DNA from: Bacillus_BD sp963787345 | GTDB taxonomy: Bacteria > Bacillota > Bacilli > Bacillales > Cytobacillaceae | Direction of reading: 5' to 3' | DNA: 64,000 bases | Assembly: GCA_963787345.1 (NCBI GenBank) | Contig: CAWBCW010000036.1 | Coordinates: 101,033-165,032 of the forward strand | In this document: piece by piece, positions 24,997 through 34,125 of the stretch | How positions within the stretch are numbered: position 1 is the stretch's first letter | Layout of the letters: each line of letters opens with the position of its first letter | The notes under the pieces: model-generated | Database searches by the model: none | What the model was told of the DNA's origin: nothing | What the model saw: the letters and a program-made list of their open reading frames with translations, nothing else | Position numbers and translations under genes: made by a program

Positions 24997-25009
24997 TACA
25001 CACTGTGTA
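24997..25009. promoter_or_regulatory. Palindrome upstream of copC, candidate operator
   Basis: TACACACTGTGTA, overlapping a minus-strand TATAAT (24998-24993) that could be the -10 box of copCD. It does not match the CsoR operator. The TACA/TGTA ends recall CopY/BlaI-type sites but the spacing is wider. Confidence 0.4.
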
Positions 25010-25109
25010 AACATTATATAATACCTCTAAAGAGTGATTTTTAAGCAATATATTTCTATATTGAAATTGTATTCTTATCAAAGTTCATGAAAGTTGAGGT
25101 GTTGAACCA

Positions 25110-25562
25110 ATGAAACCATTGACGAGAGAAATTGAAATAAATGCTCCCATCGATCAAGTTTGGAAACTACTAGATGGAACATTAGAGGATATGCAGAAGA
25201 TCATGCCACAAGTGGTCGAACATACCCCCGTAAAAGTAACTGAAAATGGAGTAGGGACGATTTATCGGCAAAAATACAAGGAAGGAAAGCGAATTCAGGA
25301 ATATGAAGTTAAAACCTTACAATATGAAAACCATTCAGATTGTAAAAAGCTTAGAGTCGGCTTTACTCTTGCAAATATGTTTGAGATTACCGCTTTTTAT
25401 GAGTTGAAAAAAGTCGATGATCATAAAACTTCATTCTCCTATACAGTGACCAATAAAGCTTTAAAGTGGTTTGTGAAGCCATTCTTATGGTTTTCAGGTG
25501 ATAAAGTCGTCGTTGAATTTTTAGAACGTGTTAAAAAAGCAGCAGAAAGCGATAAGCAATAG
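25110..25562 (+). CDS. SRPBCC (START-like) domain protein
   Basis: Cytoplasmic protein of 150 residues formed by one START-like lipid/ligand-binding fold: the opening TREIEINAPIDQVWKLLDGT, the central strands, and a long C-terminal helix (KVVVEFLERVKKAAES). Proteins of this type bind hydrophobic ligands or act in polyketide and stress pathways; nothing here narrows it. The start follows GAGGTG. The gene is alone, divergent from copC. Confidence 0.8.
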   Translation: MKPLTREIEINAPIDQVWKLLDGTLEDMQKIMPQVVEHTPVKVTENGVGTIYRQKYKEGKRIQEYEVKTLQYENHSDCKKLRVGFTLANMFEITAFYELKKVDDHKTSFSYTVTNKALKWFVKPFLWFSGDKVVVEFLERVKKAAESDKQ

Positions 25563-25620
25563 CAGATTTATCATATCCAACTTAATTATATCTTTAAGAA
25601 GTCTTTCACTTACCAAAAAA

Positions 25621-25655
25621 GGCTTCTCACAAGTTTAAACAACTTTTGAGAAGCC
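25621..25655. terminator. Terminator between the SRPBCC and CBS genes
   Basis: GGCTTCTCACAAGTT pairs with AACTTTTGAGAAGCC; AAAAAA on the left gives the T run for the minus strand. Similar in sequence to the terminator at 23174. Confidence 0.75.
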
Positions 25656-25820
25656 CTTATTCATATAAACTCTCGATACTGCTCAATTCACATCTAGTCC
25701 CCAAGCATCTCTTCAATGTTTCTCATACACCTCGATTTGAAATATAATTGGCTTAAGATATCATACAAATGATTTACAATGTTAATATATTTTTGATTTC
25801 AACTCAAAATCATATCGAGG

Positions 25821-26297
25821 CTAGTAACTTGAGACCAAATAGCTATTTAAAGCTTTGAATGTATTTCGAATGACATCTCCCCGACTAATAATCCCAACCA
25901 GTACCCCATTCCGCTCGACTGGTAATTTCTTGATTTTCCTTTCTCCTAAAATGTTCGCTACCGTCTCCATTTCTTCGTCCCACTCCACTTTATAGACTTG
26001 TTTTTGGGCCAGTTCCATCACATTTAACTCCCTTACTTTCTGTGCCCTTTCAATGAATTCTTCCTGCTCCACTTTAAATAACTTCATAAAGAAAGGAGTA
26101 CCGATGACAATTTCATTTGGCTTGCCGATATAACGCAAAATATCTCCATCGCTTATATACCCAACCATTTCATTTCGATCGTTCACAACAGGTATCCCGC
26201 TAATTTTATATTCGAGAAATTTCTCTATCACACACCCTACACTGTCTTGTTCTTTAACCCTAATGACCCGCTTTTTCATAATATCATTCGCTTTCAT
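25821..26297 (-). CDS. Paired CBS domain protein
   Basis: Protein of 158 residues consisting of two CBS domains: the first opens MKKRVIRVKEQDSVGCVIEKFLEYKISGIPVVN, the second ends ERKIKKLPVERNGVLVGIISRGDVIR. Such stand-alone pairs bind adenosine nucleotides and regulate other proteins. I start at the ATG at 26297, five bases after GGAGGTGG. A perfect 20-bp palindrome lies about 100 bases upstream. Confidence 0.88.
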   Translation of the reverse strand: MKANDIMKKRVIRVKEQDSVGCVIEKFLEYKISGIPVVNDRNEMVGYISDGDILRYIGKPNEIVIGTPFFMKLFKVEQEEFIERAQKVRELNVMELAQKQVYKVEWDEEMETVANILGERKIKKLPVERNGVLVGIISRGDVIRNTFKALNSYLVSSY

Positions 26298-26400
26298 ATT
26301 GACCACCTCCAAATTGGTTATGACTAATTACTAGTTTATTTTCCCATGCTATTTAGAATGGTTATTTATATATAATAGTAAAATAAACAAGCTCATTTGT

Positions 26401-26420
26401 AATCATCCAATTGGATGATT
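26401..26420. repeat. Perfect 20-bp palindrome upstream of the CBS gene
   Basis: AATCATCCAATTGGATGATT. It lies between the CBS gene start and the terminator of the LLM gene; it could be an operator or a weak terminator (no T run follows). Confidence 0.5.
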
Positions 26421-26471
26421 AAGGGGTCATCCACTTTTCTCAAAAAATTCAAGATGACCAGAAACAAAAAA

Positions 26472-26504
26472 GAGAACTATCCTTCAAGCTACAGATAAGT
26501 TCTC
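26472..26504 (-). terminator. Terminator of the LLM gene
   Basis: GAGAACTTATC pairs with GATAGTTCTC on the minus strand, followed by TTTTTTG. Confidence 0.8.
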
Positions 26505-26554
26505 CAATACCATTAATCTATTCTTTAAAATGCAAAGATTGTTCACACCTTTAT

Positions 26555-27547
26555 TTATAGTAACTCTTTAGCTAATAATCGATAAACATCCAGGCGTTTT
26601 TCTTGTGAGTGTTGAATACTACAAATCATCGCTTCATCAAACCCATAGCGAGCTTGCTTTTCTTGCAACAGGGCTGCAACTTCTTTTGCATCGCCTACTA
26701 AATGGAAGTTACGATAATCTTCTATGACCATGAGATCCATCTCTGTCAATGGATAATCACGAGCTTCTTCAGGTGTCATAATTGAAGTAAGCTGGCCTCT
26801 CCTAAACAACAAGCGCCAAATATCTTGCGGCCTTGATTGGAATTCAGCTTCTTCCTTCGTTTCTGCTGTTGTCACCAAATAAGAAACATTAATTTGCGGT
26901 TTCTCCATAAAAGCTGAAGGTTGGAAATTCCTTTTATAAGACTCTAAAATCTCTTTAGACAATTCACCATTGAAAAACTGTGCAAAAGAATATCCTACCC
27001 CTCTACGTCCAGCTTGAACCGCACTATTTCCAGTCGAGCCTAATAACCAAGCTTCTGGCAGCACAACTCTAGATGGTGTTGCAATTGATCTTTGATACCA
27101 GCTGTCTTCTGGAACTTCATCGTTAATCAATTGCAGTGTAGTGTCAAACTTTTCATATAGGTTGCCAACGACCGGTTGTCGCCCTTCCGATAAGGCATAA
27201 ATAGAATTGTTGTCCCCTCCAGGAGCTCGGCCAATGCCAAAGTCAATGCGTCCTGGTGACAGGGCACTTAACGTTTTAAACACTTCCGCTAGTTTCAATG
27301 GGGAATAATGCATGATCATCACTCCACCGGTTCCGACTCGAATCTTTTTCGTCTTTGCAGCCAAATGCGCTGCCGACACTTCGGGAGCCGAACTTGCATA
27401 ATGGTTTGTTCCATGATGTTCCGCCATCCACATTCGATGATACCCTAACTGATCTCCTAAAATAGCCAATTCTTCTGCCTTTTTCAAAGCATCTGCAGCT
27501 TGATTGCCCTTCGTAATAGGCGCTTGGTCTAGTATACTTAATCTCAT
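26555..27547 (-). CDS. LLM class flavin-dependent oxidoreductase
   Basis: Luciferase-like monooxygenase fold protein of 330 residues. Family features: the opening SILDQAPITKGNQAADALKKAEELA, MAEHHGTNHYASSAPEV, IDFGIGRAPGG and AWLLGSTGNSAVQAGRRGVGYSFAQFF, which bind reduced flavin supplied by a partner reductase. It belongs to the MsnO8/YceB-like group whose substrates are mostly unknown. Start behind GGGTGG. It stands alone with its own terminator. Confidence 0.87.
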   Translation of the reverse strand: MRLSILDQAPITKGNQAADALKKAEELAILGDQLGYHRMWMAEHHGTNHYASSAPEVSAAHLAAKTKKIRVGTGGVMIMHYSPLKLAEVFKTLSALSPGRIDFGIGRAPGGDNNSIYALSEGRQPVVGNLYEKFDTTLQLINDEVPEDSWYQRSIATPSRVVLPEAWLLGSTGNSAVQAGRRGVGYSFAQFFNGELSKEILESYKRNFQPSAFMEKPQINVSYLVTTAETKEEAEFQSRPQDIWRLLFRRGQLTSIMTPEEARDYPLTEMDLMVIEDYRNFHLVGDAKEVAALLQEKQARYGFDEAMICSIQHSQEKRLDVYRLLAKELL

Positions 27548-27795
27548 GATTTACCACCCTTCCCATTCACTTCTAGCAGCCACCGGATTGCTAGGATAAG
27601 AATCGCACACATTGACAAATCTTATCGTACTTTCATCTCCAGTAAAACTGTCAACTATATCTCAAAGATTTCTATTAAGTTAAAATAGTTAGATAACTAT
27701 TATATAACTATAGTTTAGAGGATAAATTTCAACAAGTAAAGAATCTCCTGTCTCTACACTTTCCCGCTCCTTTTTCCGGACCATTAGAAAAAAGA

Positions 27796-27826
27796 GATGG
27801 ACACTAGACGAAACCCTGTGTCCATC
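27796..27826 (-). terminator. Terminator of the UPF0182 gene
   Basis: GATGGACAC (27796-27804) pairs with GTGTCCATC (27818-27826); T run CTTTTTTCT on the minus strand. Confidence 0.85.
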
Positions 27827-27840
27827 CCTTTAAACCGTTG

Positions 27841-30627
27841 TTAATTTACCTGTTCTAACCTTGCTTCTATTTCACTCATAATTTCGCCTGCTTTTTGCCA
27901 GTCTCCATTTGAAAGAGCATCTTGATAGTCACCAAACAATCCAGAGAATTCCTGTAATAGCTTTTCCGAATCTGCCGGAATACCTGGAGAAGGTTTTTCC
28001 TCATCGTCCGTTTCATTGGCTCCTCCATCAATATCCTCCTGTGATGGCCCTTCAGGCTGCAAATCACCCACATCGATATCTCCATTGGCTAATTCAAGAA
28101 TTCGCGTTAAAGCTTTATCGAATGTTGCCTCCATGACGATATGATCCTGATATGCAACGACAACCTGTTTGACTTCTGGCAACGATGTCTCATTTGCAGA
28201 CTCAATATAGATTGGCTCCACATAAAGCATCGTATCCTCAATTGGGATGGACAACAGGTTTCCTCGAATTACTTGAGAGCCACCTTGTGACCATAGGTTT
28301 AACTCCTGAGAAATAAAGCTGTCCTGATTGATCCGGTTTTCAATTTGCTGCGGACCATATACATTTTCCTGTTTTGGAAAACGATAGACAAACTTCTCAC
28401 CATAATGTTCACCATCATTACGGACACCAATCCAGCCAATCATGTTCTGTCGGTTTCTTGGCGTGTATGGCAACATTAAGATGAATTCTTCTTGCGCATA
28501 TTCCGGAAGCTTCATCGTTACGTAATAAGGATCCATTTCAATATCCTCATTAAAGTAATGCTCCGTTGGGAATTCCCAGCGGTCTTCTCGATTATAAAAT
28601 ATCTCTAGATTCGTCATATGGTACGTTCCATATTTGTTTGCTTGAATCGAAAAGAGCCTTTCTGGATAACGTAAATGACGTTGTATATCTTCCGGAATTT
28701 CCGTTGTAAAAAGTTCAGGGAAGATATTTTGATATGTTTTGAGCAGTGGATCATCTGGTTCACTAACAAAGAATTGAACTTCTCCACTGTAAGCATCAAT
28801 CATGACCTTCACTGCGTTTGTAATATAATTGTTGTTGCCCTCGTAGTTTTCTGCATATGGATAACCTTGCTCTACAATGTAAGCATCAATCATCCAAGCT
28901 AACGTTCCATCATCGCGAACAATGATATAAGGGTCTTCATCATATTCGAAAAATGGTGCAATACGATTAATACGATCCACTATATTTCGAGTATCAAGCA
29001 ACTGACTTTCACTCGAGAGCTGATCTGACACAAACATCCGGAATGACCCTTCATTTATAGAAAATAACAAACGATTCCATCCACTAAGCGGAATCCCCTT
29101 ATCTGAATCATAGCGGTTCGTCATATTTTCTTCCCCAGATGGATAATCAAACTCATCAACCGCTGAATTTACGATTACATTCGGATAATCCAGTTCCCCA
29201 AAATAAATTTGTGGACGTTCAACCGAAACCTTTCCTTCTGGCGGGAGATTTTTCACAATATATTGCGGTTGTCCTTGGGATGTGACTTCATTAACTTGAC
29301 TCATTGCGATTCCATATCCATGTGTATAACGCAATGTCTTGTTTACCCAAGTTTGGGCTTGGTCTGGTAAGTCATCTGTGTTCAATTCTCTTGCACCGAT
29401 AAAGACTTGCTCGTACTCTCCATCAATTTCATAGCGATCTACATCAATATCATTAAATTGATAATACGTACGGAATGTCTGCAATTGATTGTAAATATCA
29501 AGCAGTGGACGCGCATCATTAATCCGCACGTTATTAATCGTTAGTTCATTATTTTTAATCATCTCTTCATTAAGTGAAGCCTGATTCCCCGGGTGTTCTG
29601 TTACTTTAATATCTTCTAGATCATAAGCTTTCCGAGTATAATTTAGATTATGTTCTAAATACGGTTTTTCCCGTTGAAACTCATTTGGCTCGACAATATA
29701 ATTTTGGACAATTGCTGAAGTACCTTGTCCAAGAATGATGACGGCAAAATAAACAACAATCGGAGTCAGCATCCATTTAATATTGCCTTTTCTTATTGTA
29801 AAAATGATCCAAATGGCACCAAGTACCGCTACTGCAGCTAGAATATAAGCAACCGGAATATTAATGATGCGATCCGTGTAGCTTATGCCGTGCACAACAC
29901 TGCTCTGAAAAACATTCACTTGATTTGTCAGCAGTGCTTGATAAGGTGATAATAAATGAGAGCATGCTAGCAATATGCCAAGAATAGAAACTGTAAGTCC
30001 GAGATGAATTTGCGCCGAACGATTCAATCGGTACATATGAAAAACAGAATACGCTGCCGCTACCACCAATAACACAAAGAAACCTAGTCCTAGTAAAATA
30101 TTAATAATCATTTCTAAAAATGGGAGAACAAACATGTAGAAGGAAATATCTCTGTTAAAAATCGGATCCGTTTCCCCAAATGCCTCGTAGTTTAAGACTT
30201 TTAATAGAGGCTCCCAGCCCACACCTTGGACAATTGTGCTGCCAATAAGTCCTACGAAAAGAGCAATTGCGATTATGGCTCCATTCATAACTGCCTTTTT
30301 CTCAAGGAGAAATGCAGGAAGCTGTTCTGAATCGAAATGGCTGAAATAACTTCTTCTTATCCAAAATAAGGTCAGCCAAGTTACAAAGCCATAGATGGCA
30401 AATCCAGCTCCGCCAAGCATCAGTTTACTGTTTAAAATTGTCGTGAATACGTTGCCAAAATCAATGGTATCCATCCAAATATATTCCGTGCCCCATTGGA
30501 ATGCAATTGTACCTAGAATGAACAAAATGAACAGAATTCCAATAATGGCCCCAGTCCAACCACTAAACTTTCGTACCTTGCGTACTTTTTTTACTTTCTT
30601 ATGATTTGTATAAACCTTAAAGTCCAT
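27841..30627 (-). CDS. UPF0182 family large membrane protein
   Basis: Protein of 928 residues of the conserved but uncharacterised UPF0182 (COG1615) family. After a very basic N-terminus (KKVKKVRKVRKFSGW) come seven membrane helices over residues about 20-290, then a large external domain of about 600 residues containing the family blocks YTHGYGIAMSQVNEVTSQG, PQIYFGELDYPNVIVNSAVDEFDYP and MLPYTPRNRQNMIGWIGVRNDG, and an acidic tail. I start at the ATG at 30627 behind AAAGGAGG. A role at the cell surface is likely, but none is established. Confidence 0.9.
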   Translation of the reverse strand: MDFKVYTNHKKVKKVRKVRKFSGWTGAIIGILFILFILGTIAFQWGTEYIWMDTIDFGNVFTTILNSKLMLGGAGFAIYGFVTWLTLFWIRRSYFSHFDSEQLPAFLLEKKAVMNGAIIAIALFVGLIGSTIVQGVGWEPLLKVLNYEAFGETDPIFNRDISFYMFVLPFLEMIINILLGLGFFVLLVVAAAYSVFHMYRLNRSAQIHLGLTVSILGILLACSHLLSPYQALLTNQVNVFQSSVVHGISYTDRIINIPVAYILAAVAVLGAIWIIFTIRKGNIKWMLTPIVVYFAVIILGQGTSAIVQNYIVEPNEFQREKPYLEHNLNYTRKAYDLEDIKVTEHPGNQASLNEEMIKNNELTINNVRINDARPLLDIYNQLQTFRTYYQFNDIDVDRYEIDGEYEQVFIGARELNTDDLPDQAQTWVNKTLRYTHGYGIAMSQVNEVTSQGQPQYIVKNLPPEGKVSVERPQIYFGELDYPNVIVNSAVDEFDYPSGEENMTNRYDSDKGIPLSGWNRLLFSINEGSFRMFVSDQLSSESQLLDTRNIVDRINRIAPFFEYDEDPYIIVRDDGTLAWMIDAYIVEQGYPYAENYEGNNNYITNAVKVMIDAYSGEVQFFVSEPDDPLLKTYQNIFPELFTTEIPEDIQRHLRYPERLFSIQANKYGTYHMTNLEIFYNREDRWEFPTEHYFNEDIEMDPYYVTMKLPEYAQEEFILMLPYTPRNRQNMIGWIGVRNDGEHYGEKFVYRFPKQENVYGPQQIENRINQDSFISQELNLWSQGGSQVIRGNLLSIPIEDTMLYVEPIYIESANETSLPEVKQVVVAYQDHIVMEATFDKALTRILELANGDIDVGDLQPEGPSQEDIDGGANETDDEEKPSPGIPADSEKLLQEFSGLFGDYQDALSNGDWQKAGEIMSEIEARLEQVN

Positions 30628-30745
30628 AATTCCTCCTTTATCGGTTCCTTTAATGGTTCTAGGTAAAAAAAGCAAGGACCGATTCTCTTTATAGTGATCT
30701 ATAACCTTATTTTAACAATAATCAAACTATAAGTCATTTCTTGAG

Positions 30746-30929
30746 GCTCTAACTTCCTTCAGTAAATACTTTTATATCGAAAGATTGCACAGGTACAGAA
30801 GTCCCCCTACTGCTATGAGTGTGAGGTGATGAAGGTAGCTAAGCCTCCAGCGAATGTCTCAGATTTTTAAAGGTAACTTCTCGAGCGAGTTCGAGAAAGA
30901 TCCGGACACAAATTCGCCGAGGTGAATTT
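30746..30929 (-). repeat. Dispersed hairpin repeat, copy 3
   Basis: About 184 bases, minus orientation, between the UPF0182 gene and modA. It opens AAATTCACCTCGGCGAATTT, has the hairpin TTCTCGA-ACTCGC-TCGAGAA, then GGAGGCTTAG, and ends ACTGAAGGAAGTTAGAGCC. The same blocks, in the same order, occur at 49959-50148 and partly at 48336-48468. Confidence 0.8.
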
Positions 30930-31024
30930 GATTAACAATTGTTATGTTATTGCCATATAGGGTGTATATTATAATTAGTTATTATATGATATTAATATTA
31001 TATCTGAGGTGTTGAGGTGGAGAC

Positions 31025-31819
31025 ATGAAAAAACGGTTTAAACTCGTCGCTATTCTCTTATTATTCCTTCTGATCACAGTGGCGTGTACGAATAACAAGG
31101 GTGCTGATCCAAATCCAAACAAGGAGGAAAAGATTGAATTAACCATTTCAGCAGCTGCAAGTTTGAAAGATTCAATGGATGTCATTCAAAAGACCTATCA
31201 AGAAGATCATCCCGAGGTAAAGTTGAAATTCAACTATGGCGCTTCTGGCTCTTTGCAACGACAAATTTCTCAAGGTGCACCAGTGGATCTATTTTTCTCA
31301 GCGGCTGAAGATAAGTTTGGTTTATTGATTGAGGATGGAACGATTGCAAAAGAAGACGGATTAGCCCTTCTTGGGAATGAACTTGTCTTAATTGTCCCAA
31401 AAGAAAATCAAGTGATTCAAAGTTTCGCTGATCTTACAAAAGCAGATATTGATAAAATTTCAATCGGAACTCCTGAAACCGTGCCTGCGGGAAAGTACGC
31501 GAAAGAATCTCTTGAAAAACTGGGTGTTTGGAAAGATGCGGAATCAAAAGTCGTTTATGCAAAGGATGTTCGTCAAGTATTATCCTACGTAGAAACAGGG
31601 AATGTAGATGCTGGAATTGTGTACAAAACAGATGCATTGGTTTCAGATAAAGTAAACATTGTTGCATCAGCAGACCCAACAACACATGCTCCGATTATTT
31701 ATCCTGTTGGGATTATTAAAGACTCTAAAAATTACGAAGTTGCAAAAACGTTTTATGAGTATTTACAAACGGAAGATGCATTGAAAGTGTTTGAAAACTA
31801 TGGATTTACAATTGAATGA
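31025..31819 (+). CDS. modA: Molybdate ABC transporter binding lipoprotein ModA
   Basis: Extracellular lipoprotein of 264 residues that captures molybdate or tungstate. The signal peptide ends in a lipobox LLITVACTN. Ligand-binding stretches of ModA are visible: SAAASLKDSMDVIQ, NYGASGSLQRQISQGAPVDLFFSAAEDK, and YVETGNVDAGIVYKTDAL. The ATG follows GAGGTGGAGAC. The modB gene overlaps its end. No modC ATPase follows, so the ATPase must come from elsewhere, as happens in other Bacillus where only modAB are linked. Confidence 0.92.
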   Translation: MKKRFKLVAILLLFLLITVACTNNKGADPNPNKEEKIELTISAAASLKDSMDVIQKTYQEDHPEVKLKFNYGASGSLQRQISQGAPVDLFFSAAEDKFGLLIEDGTIAKEDGLALLGNELVLIVPKENQVIQSFADLTKADIDKISIGTPETVPAGKYAKESLEKLGVWKDAESKVVYAKDVRQVLSYVETGNVDAGIVYKTDALVSDKVNIVASADPTTHAPIIYPVGIIKDSKNYEVAKTFYEYLQTEDALKVFENYGFTIE

Positions 31820-32480
31820 GGTCTTTACGGAAGAGTTCTTAAGTCCAATTTGGTTATCTTTGAAAATTGCTTCGATTTCTGGTGTCGTTGTCATCATAAT
31901 TGGAACATTAACTGGTCGACTGTTTGCCAGGAAATCATTTAAGGGAAAAGCTGTCTTGGAGACGATTCTTATGCTTCCGATGGTACTTCCTCCGACAGTC
32001 GTTGGATTCTTCCTCATCGTCATCTTCGGAAAGAACAGCACGATCGGACAAGCTATCGAATGGTTATTTAAGCAGCCAATTATTTTCACCTGGTGGGCTG
32101 CGGTTATTGCAGCAATCGTTGTCGCATTTCCACTTATGTACCAGTCGGCAAAATCGGGATTCCACGGAGTAGATCGCGCCATTGAAGATGCAGCAAGGAT
32201 AGATGGAGCAGATGAATGGAGAGTTTTCCTATTTATTTCTATTCCACTGGCTTCAAAGGCTCTTATTACGGGGGGGATCTTAAGCTTTGCTCGGGCACTA
32301 GGTGAATTCGGCGCCACCTTAATGTTCGCAGGGAATATTCCTGGAGAAACCCAGACAATCCCTACAGCCATTTATATCGCGATTGATTCTGGAAATATGA
32401 AACTGGCATGGTTATGGGTGATTTCAATTGTCATTATTTCCTTTATCATGCTCCTAGTTGTTCGAGTAAAACAGGAATAA
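31800..32480 (+). CDS. modB: Molybdate ABC transporter permease ModB
   Basis: Membrane subunit of 226 residues with five or six helices. The permease EAA loop is AIEDAARIDGADEWRVFLFISIPLASKALI, and MLPMVLPPTVVGFFLIVIFG is typical of ModB. It begins inside modA (ATG at 31800, 20 bases of overlap), so translation is coupled; an in-frame TTG lies three codons further upstream and cannot be excluded as the start. The following hairpin ends the transcript, leaving no room for modC. Confidence 0.92.
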   Translation: MDLQLNEVFTEEFLSPIWLSLKIASISGVVVIIIGTLTGRLFARKSFKGKAVLETILMLPMVLPPTVVGFFLIVIFGKNSTIGQAIEWLFKQPIIFTWWAAVIAAIVVAFPLMYQSAKSGFHGVDRAIEDAARIDGADEWRVFLFISIPLASKALITGGILSFARALGEFGATLMFAGNIPGETQTIPTAIYIAIDSGNMKLAWLWVISIVIISFIMLLVVRVKQE

Positions 32481-32517
32481 TAGATGATCTAATAAAGAAT
32501 TATGGACGCTATAATGA

Positions 32518-32558
32518 AAATAGGCGCTGTTCCTTACTTTTAGGGAAAGCGCCTATTT
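32518..32558 (+). terminator. Terminator of modAB
   Basis: AAATAGGCGCT pairs with AGCGCCTATTT; the inner part (GTTCC..GGGAA) extends the stem; followed by GTTAAAG. Confidence 0.75.
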
Positions 32559-32633
32559 GTTAAAGGGAGTAGATTGATGGAAACCCTCTTCTTAAATACT
32601 TTTTATATAAACTTTGACCCTCGTTCGCGGCCC

Positions 32634-33878
32634 TTATGATTCTTCCAAAGCAGGTTTTCCCGCTTCAATTAATGTTTTATTTCGTCCGAGGAAAACGGCA
32701 AGAACGATAATGAATATTCCCGTTCCTATTAACATCCATTCAATTTTAATAAAGTCTGCAATGGGACCAAATATTAACATTCCAAGCGGCATCATGGAAG
32801 TTGAAATCATCCCCATTACTCCAAAAACCCTTCCCAAATACTCTTCCTCAACCTTCTCTTGTAACAAAACAGTTGCGGGCGTATTAAAAATCGGCATGGC
32901 TACTCCGAATAAAGCCATGAACACTAAATAAACCCAAAAGACAGGAACAATACCAAGCGCAAAGGTGCAGACCCCCATAATAACACTAGCAAGTCCTAAC
33001 GTTTTGATCTTGTTTTGGAAGCCGCCCCACGAAGCGATAATCCCTCCACCTGTCATCATCCCAATAGAGAAGGCAATCTCGATTGCGGACAATCGCCATA
33101 CATCATCACCAAAGCTGCGTGTAACTTGCAATGGTGTCAAAAATGCTGCTGGTGCCATTAACACAAAGAATACTGCAAAGAAAATGAAGAATTTCTTCAG
33201 AAAACTGTGGTTGTTCACATATTTGATCCCTAGTTTAAAGTCATTCAAATAACTCGTTGTTTGCTTTTCCGCTGCCTTCTCATGCACAGATACTTTAACA
33301 AAGGCAAGCAATGTGACGATTCCAATCATTGCTGTAATGACATCAATAAAAAAGATCACTCCGATCGTAGTAAATCCTAATAATGCTGCACTTACCATTG
33401 GCGATAAGAACATAATAATCGCTTGGATACTTCCATTTATACCATTTACCTTTGTCAGTTTATCCTGTGGGACAATTTGCGGTAAAATCGCACCGACAGC
33501 CGGCATTTGAATTCCGGTTCCAATAGCACGAACTGCTGCAATCACAAAAAATAGCCAAATTGCATCAAATCCCATTAAAAAGAGAATCGCAAGGATTAAC
33601 GTTGCAATGGCAATAAGTCCGTCTGCTAAGATAATCAGTGTTTTACGATTATAACGATCCGCCCAAACCCCGGCAACTGGCGACAAAATAAAGGTTGGAA
33701 TAAAACCACAAAGGATATACAACGTCATCATCAAACCGGATTCTGTCGTTAACGTAATATGCCACATGATGGCGTATTGAACGAGAGACGATCCAAAGAG
33801 GGTGATTGTTTGACTGCTCAAAAAGAGAATAATATTTCTTAGCCAACGCTCCTTGAGATTACTATCAACGGTATTCAT
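32634..33878 (-). CDS. MFS efflux transporter, macrolide-efflux (MefA) type
   Basis: Twelve-helix major facilitator exporter of 414 residues. It has the group traits of MefA/MFS_3 proteins: FLSSQTITLFGSSLVQYAIMWHIT in helix 1 and the loop GVWADRYNRKTLIILADG between helices 2 and 3. Export of a ribosome-targeting drug is suggested by the leader, which encodes a peptide of the MRLR macrolide-stalling type and ends in an intrinsic terminator just before the gene. There is no ABC-F (msrD-like) gene after it. The substrate is inferred, not seen. Confidence 0.85.
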   Translation of the reverse strand: MNTVDSNLKERWLRNIILFLSSQTITLFGSSLVQYAIMWHITLTTESGLMMTLYILCGFIPTFILSPVAGVWADRYNRKTLIILADGLIAIATLILAILFLMGFDAIWLFFVIAAVRAIGTGIQMPAVGAILPQIVPQDKLTKVNGINGSIQAIIMFLSPMVSAALLGFTTIGVIFFIDVITAMIGIVTLLAFVKVSVHEKAAEKQTTSYLNDFKLGIKYVNNHSFLKKFFIFFAVFFVLMAPAAFLTPLQVTRSFGDDVWRLSAIEIAFSIGMMTGGGIIASWGGFQNKIKTLGLASVIMGVCTFALGIVPVFWVYLVFMALFGVAMPIFNTPATVLLQEKVEEEYLGRVFGVMGMISTSMMPLGMLIFGPIADFIKIEWMLIGTGIFIIVLAVFLGRNKTLIEAGKPALEES

Positions 33879-33962
33879 ACATAACCACTCATTTCTATAA
33901 TTCAGTTTTTTGCTTCCCCTACATTCATAAACATCGCACCGCTCAAACCTCTTTTTAAAGAC

Positions 33963-33993
33963 AACAAAAAAAGAGGGAATTCTCGCCCTCTTT
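33963..33993 (-). terminator. Attenuator terminator before the MFS gene
   Basis: Minus strand AAAGAGGG (33993-33986) pairs with CCCTCTTT (33977-33970), followed by TTTTG. The same CCTCTTTTT can instead pair with AAAAAGAGG at 33956-33948, which would break the terminator: two exclusive folds. Confidence 0.75.
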
Positions 33994-34044
33994 TAAATAA
34001 CCGTTATTATAGGTTTCCTTAAAAATAGACAGACCCATTCCGCT

Positions 34045-34064
34045 GCTCTGAACATAGGCAGAGC
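34045..34064 (-). promoter_or_regulatory. Hairpin in the MFS leader, between leader peptide and terminator
   Basis: GCTCTG and CAGAGC around eight bases. It lies 17 bases after the leader peptide stop, where a stalled ribosome could alter it. Confidence 0.5.
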
Positions 34065-34080
34065 TTTCAAATGTATTCAA

Positions 34081-34125
34081 TTAGCGAATGACAATTGAAA
34101 AACGCAGTCTCATTGATGCTGTCAC
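34081..34125 (-). CDS. Leader peptide MTASMRLRFSIVIR (macrolide-stalling type)
   Basis: A GTG at 34125, eight bases after a GGAGG ribosome site (34138-34134), opens 14 codons and stops at TAA (34083-34081). The first eight residues, MTASMRLR, are those known for leader peptides of mef-type macrolide efflux genes, and MRLR contains the Arg-x-Arg motif at which ribosomes holding a macrolide stall (compare ErmDL, MTHSMRLR). It lies upstream of a hairpin, a terminator and a MefA-type transporter gene, so drug-dependent attenuation is the likely role. The six residues FSIVIR extend it beyond the streptococcal form. Confidence 0.8.
   Translation of the reverse strand: MTASMRLRFSIVIR

Noticed and set aside
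23174..25655. The similar hairpins at 23174 and 25621 as a mobile repeat
   Set aside because: Similarity is limited to the terminator stem (GGCTTCT...AGAAGCC), a common terminator shape, with no shared flanks.
30676..31020. Molybdenum cofactor riboswitch before modA
   Set aside because: The conserved Moco aptamer blocks are absent; the sequence is a copy of the dispersed repeat.
33963..33993. The hairpin as a simple terminator of mhqD
   Set aside because: It lies over 200 bases past mhqD, close before the MFS gene, with a leader peptide in between, which fits an attenuator better.
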